DNA of 26,220 bases from Bog-950 sp964493695 (GTDB taxonomy: Bacteria; Bacteroidota; Bacteroidia; Chitinophagales; LD1). The DNA is taken from assembly GCA_964493695.1 (NCBI GenBank), contig CAZBPG010000053.1, positions 1-26,220 of the forward strand. Reading direction: 5' to 3'. Below the pieces are notes generated by a model. It worked only from the letters and a program-made list of their open reading frames with translations, had not been told where the DNA came from and searched no databases. A program made the position numbers and the translations under genes. Below, piece after piece: positions 15,879-24,024 of the stretch; the first letter of the stretch is position 1; the number at the start of each line of letters is the position of its first letter.

Positions 15879-18452
15879 TTATTGCATTCTGAAAGCCACG
15901 CTTATATAATAAGTAGTACCAAAGGCATAATAATACCGCGGTGGAAATTTGTTGGTATTCTTTTCGTTGTAATCGAAACGAAGCTGTTCGTAGCCACCGG
16001 TGATTAAACTTTTGTTGTTGGTTACGTTGCTCACACTGGCATTAAACACCAGGAAGTAACGTTTCTTCATATTCTTAAACTGGTTGTTTAGCAGCCAGGA
16101 ATAACCCACCGATAAATCCATGGTAAACTGCCCCTTTAAGCGCTCCTGGTCAACAATGTTCCTGAAGTTTTCCGAGCCGGCATCCACCAAATCAACAGCC
16201 GATTCGGTTCTTCGGGCAGGATTAAAGCTAAGCCACATCCAGTCGTAATAGTTGAAGTTTACGTTGACAAACCAGAATTGCGGAGCGCGGTAATTGATGC
16301 CAAATGAGGTAGCCAACTGCGGGGTGCCGGCCACATTAAAATTCTTCTGATACACTTTTTCGGTAGACAAATAAGCAGGGTCGTTGTCGTAAGTAATTGT
16401 CGCATCCGGCCGGGAGATATAAGTGTATCTTCCAATGGAGGCTACTGCTGTAGCACTGAATCCTCTCCATATCTTTGCATCCAATCCGAATTCAGCACCC
16501 CAGTGACGCGTATTGATACCGGTGAGCGAATAGTTCACGAAAGTTCTCAGGTCATCATGAAAAAATCGGGTGGTTCTTGTTTGATTATTGAACTGGGTAT
16601 AGAACAGGTCAAACTTGAGTTTTACAATAGGTGTGCGTAGGTTGTAGCCCAACTCTGCTGAAAAAATAGACTCGCTTTTCAGATTATTCACATAACTGTT
16701 TCGGGTGCGCGGAGATATAAAGGCATCATCAGCAAAAGGCGCACGGTTTTCGTATGCGCCATTCAGGAACAGATAGTTTCTTCCGTCTATTTTGTAAGTA
16801 ACACCTGCTTTAACTCCACCGTTTACAAATATTTTAGCAACCGATTTTCCTTCGCTGTTATCAGGAGCCAAGCCGTATCTAGTTTTGCCGTTTCGCCAGA
16901 AAGAGTTTACAGAGAATTGTCCGGCTAAAAAGAAATCAACCTTGTTGAATTTGAAAACTGATTGCGCCCACAGCGCCCCTTTATGTGTGGTAACGAAATA
17001 GTCGTAGCCATACTTATCGCCTTCGTGCAGAATGCGGTTAGGGCGGTTCAAATCGTTTTGTGCCACACTCATGCTGTCCGGGAAGTCGCGCTCGGCAAAC
17101 TGATTTACATCCACATAAAAATCGGCACCCAGTAAATCCTCCAGTTCTGTATAGTTTTCGGTGCGTTCAAACTGGTAAGTAAGTCCGGTTGTAAGCGCTA
17201 TATGATCATTGATGGAGTTATTGTAAACCGAAGAGAAATTGAATTTGCGGGCATCTTCCACCCGGTTCTGAATAACATAACGGGCACGATTGCCGTAGAC
17301 AGTGTTCCCGGTAATTCCCTCTGCATCGGTCACCGAATCGTAGTTCATGGCGTTGGCCTCATAAAAACCTGCCCAATCCATCTGGCGCATGTTTTCGTTG
17401 GTTCTGAATTCGAGTTCAACTAAGTCGCGCTGAATGGAATCTTCTATATAGCTTGGCAGATAACGGTAATAATCGGGTCGCGGGTTCGCTGCGTTATAGA
17501 AATCAATAGTGGTGCGTTCGCGCTTGCCGAAAGAGAAACCCGCTGCGGTTACAATGTTTTCATGGTTGTTCAACTTCCACTCATGGGTCAGCATCAGCAA
17601 GGGCTGGTGCGATTTGCCCACTACGGCATTTCTCTTTTTGCCATCCTGCCATCCCCAATTAGAGTTGTAATAGGGGGTTCCTGCCAAATCGTACATCTCC
17701 TGGGTGGCAGCGGCTGACTTACCATCACGAACCGGTGCACCCAACATGGTTAAACTGAGTGAATGGGTGCTGCCGAAAAACTTTTCTACTGATAAAAAAT
17801 AAGAGTAACCATCGTAGAAAGTTCCGGGAATGTATGCCTCCTTAGCCCACCTGCGGCTTACCGATGCCGATACCGCCCAACCGTGTTTCAGAATACCGGT
17901 ACTGTAAGTGGCCATTAAACGATTGTTGTAATTGCGATTGGTAGCGGCATACGAAACCTGAAACTGCTTCCGTTGCTTGGACGCCCGGGTATCTAACGAG
18001 AACGCGCCACCCACTCCGCCATAAGCAAACGTGTTGGTCTGCAAACCCACACTGTTTTCGCGGTTATAAAACACGTTGTTTAAGCCACCCCATTGTCCCC
18101 AGGCAGTTCCGCCATCTTCCAGGTCGTTTACGGGTATACCGTTTAGATAGGTAATGAAGTTCTCGCTCTCATAACCGCGGATACGAAAACGGGCAGCGCT
18201 GAATACATAAGAGGCTGTATTATAAAAGGCATCGCGTGAGGCATTCAATGAACTGGATACGTTTTCGCCTCCTTCGTCTTTTAAATCCGATTCAGAGATA
18301 CTGATGGTGGGAATTTCCTGGTCAAAGTATTGCTGTTCTGCTGAATCTGTAGTTATCCCCTGAACATAGATGCTATCGGAATTAACAGGCACCTGCGCAA
18401 AAACAAATACCGGAACGACTAAAGCAAGGAGCGATATAATTTTTCTGTTCAT
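15879..18452 (-). CDS. TonB-dependent outer-membrane receptor paired with DUF5689 lipoprotein
   Basis: 857 residues from ATG 18452. The frame is open to an ATG at 18491, but MNRKIISLLALVVPVFVFAQ at 18452 is a clean signal peptide, and the promoter -7 element at 18489-18496 overlaps the upstream ATG. Unlike the other receptor here it has no carboxypeptidase-regulatory domain. The plug starts soon after the signal, with IPTISISESDLKDE, RFRIRGYESENFITYLNGIP and GGVGGAFSLDTR at about 45-160. The remainder is a 22-strand-type barrel rich in aromatic residues, ending in YYISVAFRMQ. Expected role: energy-dependent uptake of a ligand captured with the downstream lipoprotein. The ligand cannot be deduced; genome neighbours commonly reported with DUF5689 (such as secreted nucleases or phosphatases) are absent in this window. 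Confidence 0.93.
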   Translation of the reverse strand: MNRKIISLLALVVPVFVFAQVPVNSDSIYVQGITTDSAEQQYFDQEIPTISISESDLKDEGGENVSSSLNASRDAFYNTASYVFSAARFRIRGYESENFITYLNGIPVNDLEDGGTAWGQWGGLNNVFYNRENSVGLQTNTFAYGGVGGAFSLDTRASKQRKQFQVSYAATNRNYNNRLMATYSTGILKHGWAVSASVSRRWAKEAYIPGTFYDGYSYFLSVEKFFGSTHSLSLTMLGAPVRDGKSAAATQEMYDLAGTPYYNSNWGWQDGKKRNAVVGKSHQPLLMLTHEWKLNNHENIVTAAGFSFGKRERTTIDFYNAANPRPDYYRYLPSYIEDSIQRDLVELEFRTNENMRQMDWAGFYEANAMNYDSVTDAEGITGNTVYGNRARYVIQNRVEDARKFNFSSVYNNSINDHIALTTGLTYQFERTENYTELEDLLGADFYVDVNQFAERDFPDSMSVAQNDLNRPNRILHEGDKYGYDYFVTTHKGALWAQSVFKFNKVDFFLAGQFSVNSFWRNGKTRYGLAPDNSEGKSVAKIFVNGGVKAGVTYKIDGRNYLFLNGAYENRAPFADDAFISPRTRNSYVNNLKSESIFSAELGYNLRTPIVKLKFDLFYTQFNNQTRTTRFFHDDLRTFVNYSLTGINTRHWGAEFGLDAKIWRGFSATAVASIGRYTYISRPDATITYDNDPAYLSTEKVYQKNFNVAGTPQLATSFGINYRAPQFWFVNVNFNYYDWMWLSFNPARRTESAVDLVDAGSENFRNIVDQERLKGQFTMDLSVGYSWLLNNQFKNMKKRYFLVFNASVSNVTNNKSLITGGYEQLRFDYNEKNTNKFPPRYYYAFGTTYYISVAFRMQ

Positions 18453-18488
18453 GAAACAGGGTTGTATGTCTGAATTTTTAAAGGGGCG

Positions 18489-18516
18489 CAAATCTATGAT
18501 AATTTAATACCCGCAA
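18489..18516 (-). promoter_or_regulatory. Bacteroidota promoter for the TonB receptor/DUF5689 unit
   Basis: On the minus strand: TTG at 18516-18514, 17-bp spacer, then an exact TAnnTTTG match (TAGATTTG) at 18496-18489. This fits the TTG-N17-23-TAnnTTTG consensus of the phylum. Expected start of transcription near 18483, giving a leader of about 30 nt before ATG 18452. Confidence 0.6.
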
Positions 18517-18734
18517 AACTGTTTGATGTTAAGCATTGGATAAGGCGGGGTTAAATGTGTGTAACTGCTGGCAGTACTCCGGACTGTTCATGTTTTTTGA
18601 GATTGTTGGTAATTGAACAGAACTACAGGACTGTATTTTTCTCTTTTTTACTGTCTTTAACTTTCTTTGTCGCAAGCTATTGGAGTGATATGCTCTACAT
18701 ATTTTGACCTGTATTTTACTCGGGTGCGTTGATG

Positions 18735-18742
18735 TAAGTTTG
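18735..18742 (+). promoter_or_regulatory. Possible -7 element for the PKD giant gene
   Basis: TAAGTTTG is an exact match to the phylum's TAnnTTTG -7 element, 114 bp upstream of the GTG start at 18857. I find no TTG at the usual 17-23 bp upstream spacing (the nearest is about 28 bp away), so this is tentative. Confidence 0.3.
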
Positions 18743-18856
18743 AAACAATTTGAATTCAATAACAGTTTAAGTGAGGTAAGAACCGAAGGAATTCTTTAAT
18801 CACGATGCAACATATAGAACAACAGAAGGCATCTTAATTTAAAACGGATATACTGC

Positions 18857-21800
18857 GTGAGAAGGATAATTACACTTGTTTTTATAATTGTTTGTTGCAA
18901 CAAGGCGGCTAATGCCCAGCTTAATGCGCAATTTACTGCTGATAAACTGTCTGGATGTCCTCCGTTAGTTGTCAGCTTTACTGACCAATCTACAGGTGGA
19001 CCCACCTCATGGTCATGGGATTTTGACAACGGGAATACTTCCGCGCTCCAAAACCCTACAGGTTCATTTGCGTCTCCCGGGATCTATAACATTCGCTTAG
19101 CTATTTCAAACGGAGGAAGCACTGATACGCAAACTTTGCAGATACGTGTGTTCTTGCCTGCCGCTCCTAATTTTACTGCACCGGATAACAATGGATGTGT
19201 TCAGCCTTGTCACACCGTGCATTTTACGAATCAAACTATCCCGGGTGAGAGTCCGGTTACGCAATATGTATGGGATTTTGGAGACGGTTCATTACCGGTT
19301 GCCGGATTTAATGTAAACCACTGTTATAATCAGGTAGGAACTTTTAATGTTACGTTGGTTGCCCGCGATAGCAATAATTGTCAGACCAGTCAGATAATTC
19401 CCAACTACGTAGTTATTGGAGCAGGTCCTACTGCCAGCATGACGGCAAGCCCAACACAATCCTGCACCAGTCCGCTTACGGTTAATTTTACCGGAACAGG
19501 TTCTTCCCCGAACGGTGCGGTAACATATGCCTGGTATTTTGATAATGGCAATACATCAGCGCAACAAAATCCGTCTCAGACTTATGTTACCGGAATTTAC
19601 AATCCGGTGTTAATCGTAAGCGATGTTTTTGGTTGTCAGGATAGTGCCGCGACCGAAACTATAGAAGTAACAGTAGTTCAGGCTGATTTTTCGGTTTCAT
19701 CTAATAGTGGTTGTACCGGTATTGCGTTACAGTTTAGTGATTCGACCAATTTTGCTGATTCGTGGAGTTGGGATTTTGGTGACGGCAGTACTTCTACACT
19801 TCAAAATCCGACTCATGCTTATGCGGCTAACGGTAACTACACAGTTACCTTAACTGCCACTTACAACAATTGCACCGATGCTTACACACAAGTAGTGCCT
19901 ATTAATATTACTACCCCTATCAATTTTACTTTCAGCGCTAACGATACATCGAGTTGTGTTGCGCCTTTGGCGGTACACTTTACTAATACCGCAGTAGGAG
20001 GCACCAGCTACAATTGGAATTTTGGCGATGGAGATACATCTAATCTTCAAAACCCCTCCCATACGTATACTAACCCCGGTAATTACGATGTAAGTTTATC
20101 TGTCTCGAACAGTCAGGGTTGTGTAAACACCGTCACTTTTACCAACTACATAGGAATAGGACAACTGAATGCAGCTTTTATAGTAGATTCTTTACATGGT
20201 TGCGCTCCAACTCCGGTTCATTTCACTAACCAAAGCACTTCTGATGTTGCAATAACGTCTTATCAATGGAATTTTGGTGATGGGAGTTTCGGGGCAGGTT
20301 CAAATCCTACCCATACTTATACTGTTGCAGGTATTTATAACCCTTCTCTCATCATCACAAACGCAGAAGGTTGTATAGACAGTGTAACCCTGGGTTCTGA
20401 CATTGTTATAGGCAATACGCTTCTTCCTGATTTTGTAGCCGATCCATTGATACAATGTGTCAATCAGCCCGTTAATTTCACTAATAGTACAGCCGGTTTT
20501 GATAATCAAACACTATGGATATGGGAGTTTGGTGATGGCACTAACAGTGTAGAGCAAGATCCTACTCATGCTTACTCTGATACAGGTGTTTATGACATTA
20601 CTTTAACGGTAATTAATCAGGGTTGCCGTAGCGACACCATGCGAATACAATATATTGAAATAGTTGTACCTAAAGCAGACTTTTATTTTGATTATAACTG
20701 TACTGCTGCTACCACTATCATGTTTCACGATACATCCCAGGGAGCGCAAACCTGGTTCTGGGATTTTGGGGACGGAACTTCTTCTACACAGCAAAACCCA
20801 ACCCATACTTACGCCACAGAAGATGACTATACCATCACCCTTGTTGTCAGCAACGCTACCACCGGTTGTGTTGATTCTATGAAAAAAGACATTCCTGTAG
20901 GAACGGCTGTAGCTGATTTTTCAGCGGATACTACTGTAGGCTGCGTTCCCTTTGCTGTTCATTTTCAGGACAGTTCTGCCTTCGCCAGCGGTTGGCTTTG
21001 GGATTTTGGAGACGGAAGTACGAGTACCGGACAGAATCCAACCCATACCTATACACTTCCCGGCACTTATACCGTCAAGCTGATAGTTAATCCAACAGAT
21101 TCCTGTTCAGACAGTATTGTGAAGTTGAATTATATTACCGCTTACGGTATTAGACCAGGCTTTTATGGTGTTCCCACTTTAGGTTGCAGACCAATGACCA
21201 CAGCCTTTACAGACACATCTTCTTCCTATTTAAGCACACTTACATCCTGGAAATGGTCGTTCGGTACAGGTGATACCAGTGTGGTTCAGAATCCTGTTTA
21301 CACTTACTATACCGAAGGTCAGTATACAGTTCAACTGACGCTTACAGATTCGCGAGGTTGTTCCGGAACGCTGACGAAAACAAATTATGTTAACGTGCAG
21401 CACCCGCTGGCAGATTTCACAAGTGATACTGCAGTTTGCCCTGGAGAATCTGTAACTTTCACAAATCTATCAGGTAACGGTTATGTTACCAGCTTCTGGA
21501 GTTTTGGAGATGGCAGTACTTCAACCGACAATAATCCGGTACATGCTTATAGTTCATCAGGCATTTATACGGTTACCTTGATTGTAGCTACTGCAATAAA
21601 TTGCTACGATACGCTCGTGATGCCTAACTTTATGGAGGTTGATACACCAATAGCCGACTTCTACGTAACCACCAGTTTCTCGCCTTGTCCCCCTTTCCCG
21701 GTTCAGTTTTATAACAGCACTAATCGGACAGACTTAAACTGGCTATGGTATTTCGGAGACGGAGATACCAGCACGGCTTATAATCCGTTACACGTTTATT

Positions 21801-23380
21801 TCTTCCCCGGTGATTACGATGTAACCCTTATTGCATGGGATTCATCGGGCTGCACTGCGGAGAAAACTTACATTGATATGATTCGTGTGCGTGGACCTAT
21901 CGGAAGCTTTACTGCTTTGCCCGATAGCGGTTGTGTGCCGTTAACTATTTCAGTTGCCGGTACCGCTCAGTCCACAGTTACAAGTGTTCTCGATTTAGGA
22001 GATGGTATAGTATTGAACGATACGTTTGGTGTTGTTCATACCTACAACCAAGTGGGAACTTATTACCCTATTTATACCCTTACAGACAGCGTAGGCTGTA
22101 CAGTAGCTTATCCGGTTGATACGGTAGTGGTGGGTTTAATTCCTTACCCGAATTTACCGGACGACACAACGGTATGTAAAGGGAACTATGTAGGATTGAG
22201 TCTTCCTTATGGTGACCACTTTCAGTGGAGTTCTTCTCCTTCGCCTACTTATTTAAACTGCGATACCTGCAAGAATGTAGTTTGCTCGGCACCCGATACG
22301 CTTACGCTTTATGTTACTGCGACTACCAACATCGGTTGCACAGCAACTGATACTATACGTGTGAATGTAGACCAGTTGCCGCCTATCTTCCCGGGAATTT
22401 CGTTTAAGATATGCCCTAACGATACTTTGCAACTTAGTGCCGGTGCCGGTGTTACTGCCGCTACCTGGACACCCGGTTTATATATTACCGACAGCACAGC
22501 AGTAAACCCGAAAGTGTTCCCGCCTGATTCTATGACCTACCGGGTTACCGGTGGAAATTCAACCGGCTGCACTATTTCCCGTATTGTACAGATATATGTA
22601 ATAGACAGGGTAAATGTTGAGCTTAGTGTGTATGATACGCTGCTTTGTCAGGATGGGGTGTTGCCTATTAATCTTACGGTAATTGATGCTTCATTTAATG
22701 ACACTACCTTTAAGTGGACACCGGCTACCTACCTGAGTGCCGATAATACTGAAGATGTAATAGCTTCTCCGCCACCAGGGGTTTATGATTATCAGGTGAT
22801 TGTTTCCAGCACTACCTGTATAGCCGATACTGATTCAGTTCATTTAGTTATAGCCCCGAATCCTATTGTGCAGGCAGGTGACGACCAAACAGTAACCAGC
22901 GGAACTACCATTCAGGTGTATGCTTCATCGCCCGATAATGTGAGCTATGTTTGGACGGACGTTGACCCGATGACCTGCACTAACTGCCGCAGGCCTTTCC
23001 TTACTGCTACACAAAGCCAGACGGTATACGTAACCGTTACCAATGAACATGGCTGTAAGAATATGGATTCGGTGAAAATACGGATAGTAGGTTGTGAGCC
23101 TGATATGGTCTACATACCGAATACCTTTACACCGAATGGTGATGGACTTAACGATTTGCTTTTGGTTCGCGGAGTTGGCTTGCGCCAGTTAGAATACTTC
23201 CGCGTGTTTGACCGTTGGGGTAAACTGGTGTATGAAAGCCAGAACCTGAACGATGGATGGGATGGAACAGGGCCGGGAGGCAAAGAAGCAGATGTAGCCA
23301 CTTATGTATATGCCGTTCGCGGAGTTTGTTCAAGCGGCAATACGATTGAAAAATCGGGGAACGTAACTTTGGTCAGGTAA
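18857..23380 (+). CDS. Giant PKD-repeat protein with T9SS type B (gliding-motility-associated) sorting domain
   Basis: 1507 residues. The start is GTG at 18857: the frame is open upstream only to TAG at 18815 with no ATG, and GTG gives a proper signal peptide (RRIITLVFIIVCCNKAANAQ). Twelve canonical PKD repeats can be counted from the W-[DNESY]-F-[GD]-x-G signature, from SWDFDNGNTS near residue 52 to LWYFGDGDTS near 961, followed by a degenerate thirteenth (LDLGDGIVLND, near 1045). Nearly every repeat has one Cys near its beginning (as in SGCPPLVVSF) and one near its end (as in SNSQGC), suggesting disulfides. Residues about 1080-1410 are Ig-like beta modules with DTTVCKGNYVGLSLP and NPIVQAGDDQTV. 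The C-terminal IPNTFTPNGDGLNDLLLVRG to NVTLVR (about 1420-1507) is a type B sorting domain. Likely a surface adhesin or matrix protein exported by T9SS; ligand unknown. Confidence 0.95.
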   Translation: MRRIITLVFIIVCCNKAANAQLNAQFTADKLSGCPPLVVSFTDQSTGGPTSWSWDFDNGNTSALQNPTGSFASPGIYNIRLAISNGGSTDTQTLQIRVFLPAAPNFTAPDNNGCVQPCHTVHFTNQTIPGESPVTQYVWDFGDGSLPVAGFNVNHCYNQVGTFNVTLVARDSNNCQTSQIIPNYVVIGAGPTASMTASPTQSCTSPLTVNFTGTGSSPNGAVTYAWYFDNGNTSAQQNPSQTYVTGIYNPVLIVSDVFGCQDSAATETIEVTVVQADFSVSSNSGCTGIALQFSDSTNFADSWSWDFGDGSTSTLQNPTHAYAANGNYTVTLTATYNNCTDAYTQVVPINITTPINFTFSANDTSSCVAPLAVHFTNTAVGGTSYNWNFGDGDTSNLQNPSHTYTNPGNYDVSLSVSNSQGCVNTVTFTNYIGIGQLNAAFIVDSLHGCAPTPVHFTNQSTSDVAITSYQWNFGDGSFGAGSNPTHTYTVAGIYNPSLIITNAEGCIDSVTLGSDIVIGNTLLPDFVADPLIQCVNQPVNFTNSTAGFDNQTLWIWEFGDGTNSVEQDPTHAYSDTGVYDITLTVINQGCRSDTMRIQYIEIVVPKADFYFDYNCTAATTIMFHDTSQGAQTWFWDFGDGTSSTQQNPTHTYATEDDYTITLVVSNATTGCVDSMKKDIPVGTAVADFSADTTVGCVPFAVHFQDSSAFASGWLWDFGDGSTSTGQNPTHTYTLPGTYTVKLIVNPTDSCSDSIVKLNYITAYGIRPGFYGVPTLGCRPMTTAFTDTSSSYLSTLTSWKWSFGTGDTSVVQNPVYTYYTEGQYTVQLTLTDSRGCSGTLTKTNYVNVQHPLADFTSDTAVCPGESVTFTNLSGNGYVTSFWSFGDGSTSTDNNPVHAYSSSGIYTVTLIVATAINCYDTLVMPNFMEVDTPIADFYVTTSFSPCPPFPVQFYNSTNRTDLNWLWYFGDGDTSTAYNPLHVYFFPGDYDVTLIAWDSSGCTAEKTYIDMIRVRGPIGSFTALPDSGCVPLTISVAGTAQSTVTSVLDLGDGIVLNDTFGVVHTYNQVGTYYPIYTLTDSVGCTVAYPVDTVVVGLIPYPNLPDDTTVCKGNYVGLSLPYGDHFQWSSSPSPTYLNCDTCKNVVCSAPDTLTLYVTATTNIGCTATDTIRVNVDQLPPIFPGISFKICPNDTLQLSAGAGVTAATWTPGLYITDSTAVNPKVFPPDSMTYRVTGGNSTGCTISRIVQIYVIDRVNVELSVYDTLLCQDGVLPINLTVIDASFNDTTFKWTPATYLSADNTEDVIASPPPGVYDYQVIVSSTTCIADTDSVHLVIAPNPIVQAGDDQTVTSGTTIQVYASSPDNVSYVWTDVDPMTCTNCRRPFLTATQSQTVYVTVTNEHGCKNMDSVKIRIVGCEPDMVYIPNTFTPNGDGLNDLLLVRGVGLRQLEYFRVFDRWGKLVYESQNLNDGWDGTGPGGKEADVATYVYAVRGVCSSGNTIEKSGNVTLVR

Positions 23381-23403
23381 ACCCGCAATGTGCGAATTGA
23401 TAT

Positions 23404-23441
23404 AAAACACAAAAGCCCCGTTTAGGGGCTTTTGTGTTTTT
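23404..23441 (+). terminator. Intrinsic terminator after the PKD giant gene
   Basis: Perfect 16-bp stem, AAAACACAAAAGCCCC (23404-23419) with GGGGCTTTTGTGTTTT (23425-23440), loop GTTTA, T run at the 3' end. It lies 23 bp past the stop codon. The A-rich left arm means it can also end transcription from the minus strand. Confidence 0.93.
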
Positions 23442-23714
23442 GCGTACATGAACTAGAGGTTAGTACCTAACTAAAGGCATTCTTCGCCAGGTAATCTTAC
23501 AACCTAATAAATAAAGCAGGTTTTTGTGGTGTGGTATAGGTTCCAGGCATGATGCTTTGATTAGTATATGTAGGGGTTCGTGTTTAACAACAAAGTTTGA
23601 AAGCCTGCAAAAACAAGCAGAAGCATACACTTTTTGATTCAAAAACTCTATTTACTACGGTTTGAAGCGGCAGAATAACCCCGATAGCCGTGGTGGATGA
23701 CTAAAAACGTGGCG

Positions 23715-23899
23715 TACTGCAACGAACAGGGCTATTTGTGACAGGTTGTCGTGAGGATTTGCAGTAAGGCAACGCTATTGGTCGCAGTATAGTGCTTCAG
23801 ATTGCGGCCTATAGGGCTATGGGCTATGGTCTGCCTTGTGGTATCGCACCCTGTAGAGTTAGCTGTAGTAGTAGGTCACGACCTACCACGACAAATAGC
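23715..23899. ncRNA. Candidate structured RNA of unknown family (strand undetermined)
   Basis: Four separate pairings are visible. Hairpin C: TACTGCAA (23715-23722) with TTGCAGTA (23759-23766), perfect 8 bp. Hairpin A: CTATTGGTCGCA (23775-23786) with TGCGGCCTATAG (23803-23814), 12 positions with one T-T mismatch and one G-T wobble, 16-nt loop. Hairpin B: GTAGGT (23871-23876) with ACCTAC (23881-23886), loop CACG. Long range: GCTATTTGT (23731-23739), inside the loop of hairpin C, with ACAAATAGC (23891-23899); the alternative is TGTCGTG (23747-23753), also in loop C, with CACGACA (23887-23893). The loop-to-tail pairing would form a pseudoknot. Promoter, ends and family are unknown, and a decayed mobile-element end is the main alternative. 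Confidence 0.35.
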
Positions 23900-24024
23900 T
23901 TCATTTGCCTCAATCTGTTGTAAAGAACCATAGCAAAGAGAGCTTTAGGGATTTGCATATGAAAAAATGACCGAAAAATGTATCCGGGAAAGAGGATACA
24001 CTGGTTTCTTACATAAGCTACTGC

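Larger units (their letters stand above)
18453..18856. other. Divergent intergenic region between the TonB receptor and the PKD giant
   Basis: About 400 bp, AT-rich, with no gene I can support. It carries the minus-strand promoter at 18489-18516 and a possible plus-strand -7 element at 18735-18742. Several other T-rich tracts (for example around 18636-18665) are present without a recognisable hairpin. Confidence 0.5.
23381..24024. other. Gene-free interval containing a terminator and a structured element
   Basis: About 640 bp with no supportable protein gene: the only open frame above 50 codons (minus, 23460-23642) has no recognisable features and no start context. The first part is the terminator at 23404-23441. 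From about 23640 the sequence becomes more GC-rich and full of inverted repeats, described separately at 23715-23899. I searched by eye for landmarks of tRNA, RNase P RNA, tmRNA and SRP RNA and recognised none. Confidence 0.6.

Noticed and set aside
18453..18491. Upstream ATG at 18491 as start of the second TonB receptor
   Set aside because: It would put 13 residues before a perfect signal peptide, and the ATG overlaps the promoter -7 element, so the transcript would not include it.
23460..23642. Small minus-strand open frame in the gene-free interval
   Set aside because: 60 codons, no signal peptide, motif or start context; composition looks like the surrounding non-coding DNA.
23640..23990. 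RNase P RNA, tmRNA or SRP RNA
   Set aside because: I looked for their conserved core sequences (such as GAGGAAAGTCC, or the tmRNA GGGGCTGATTCTGG end) and found none on either strand.
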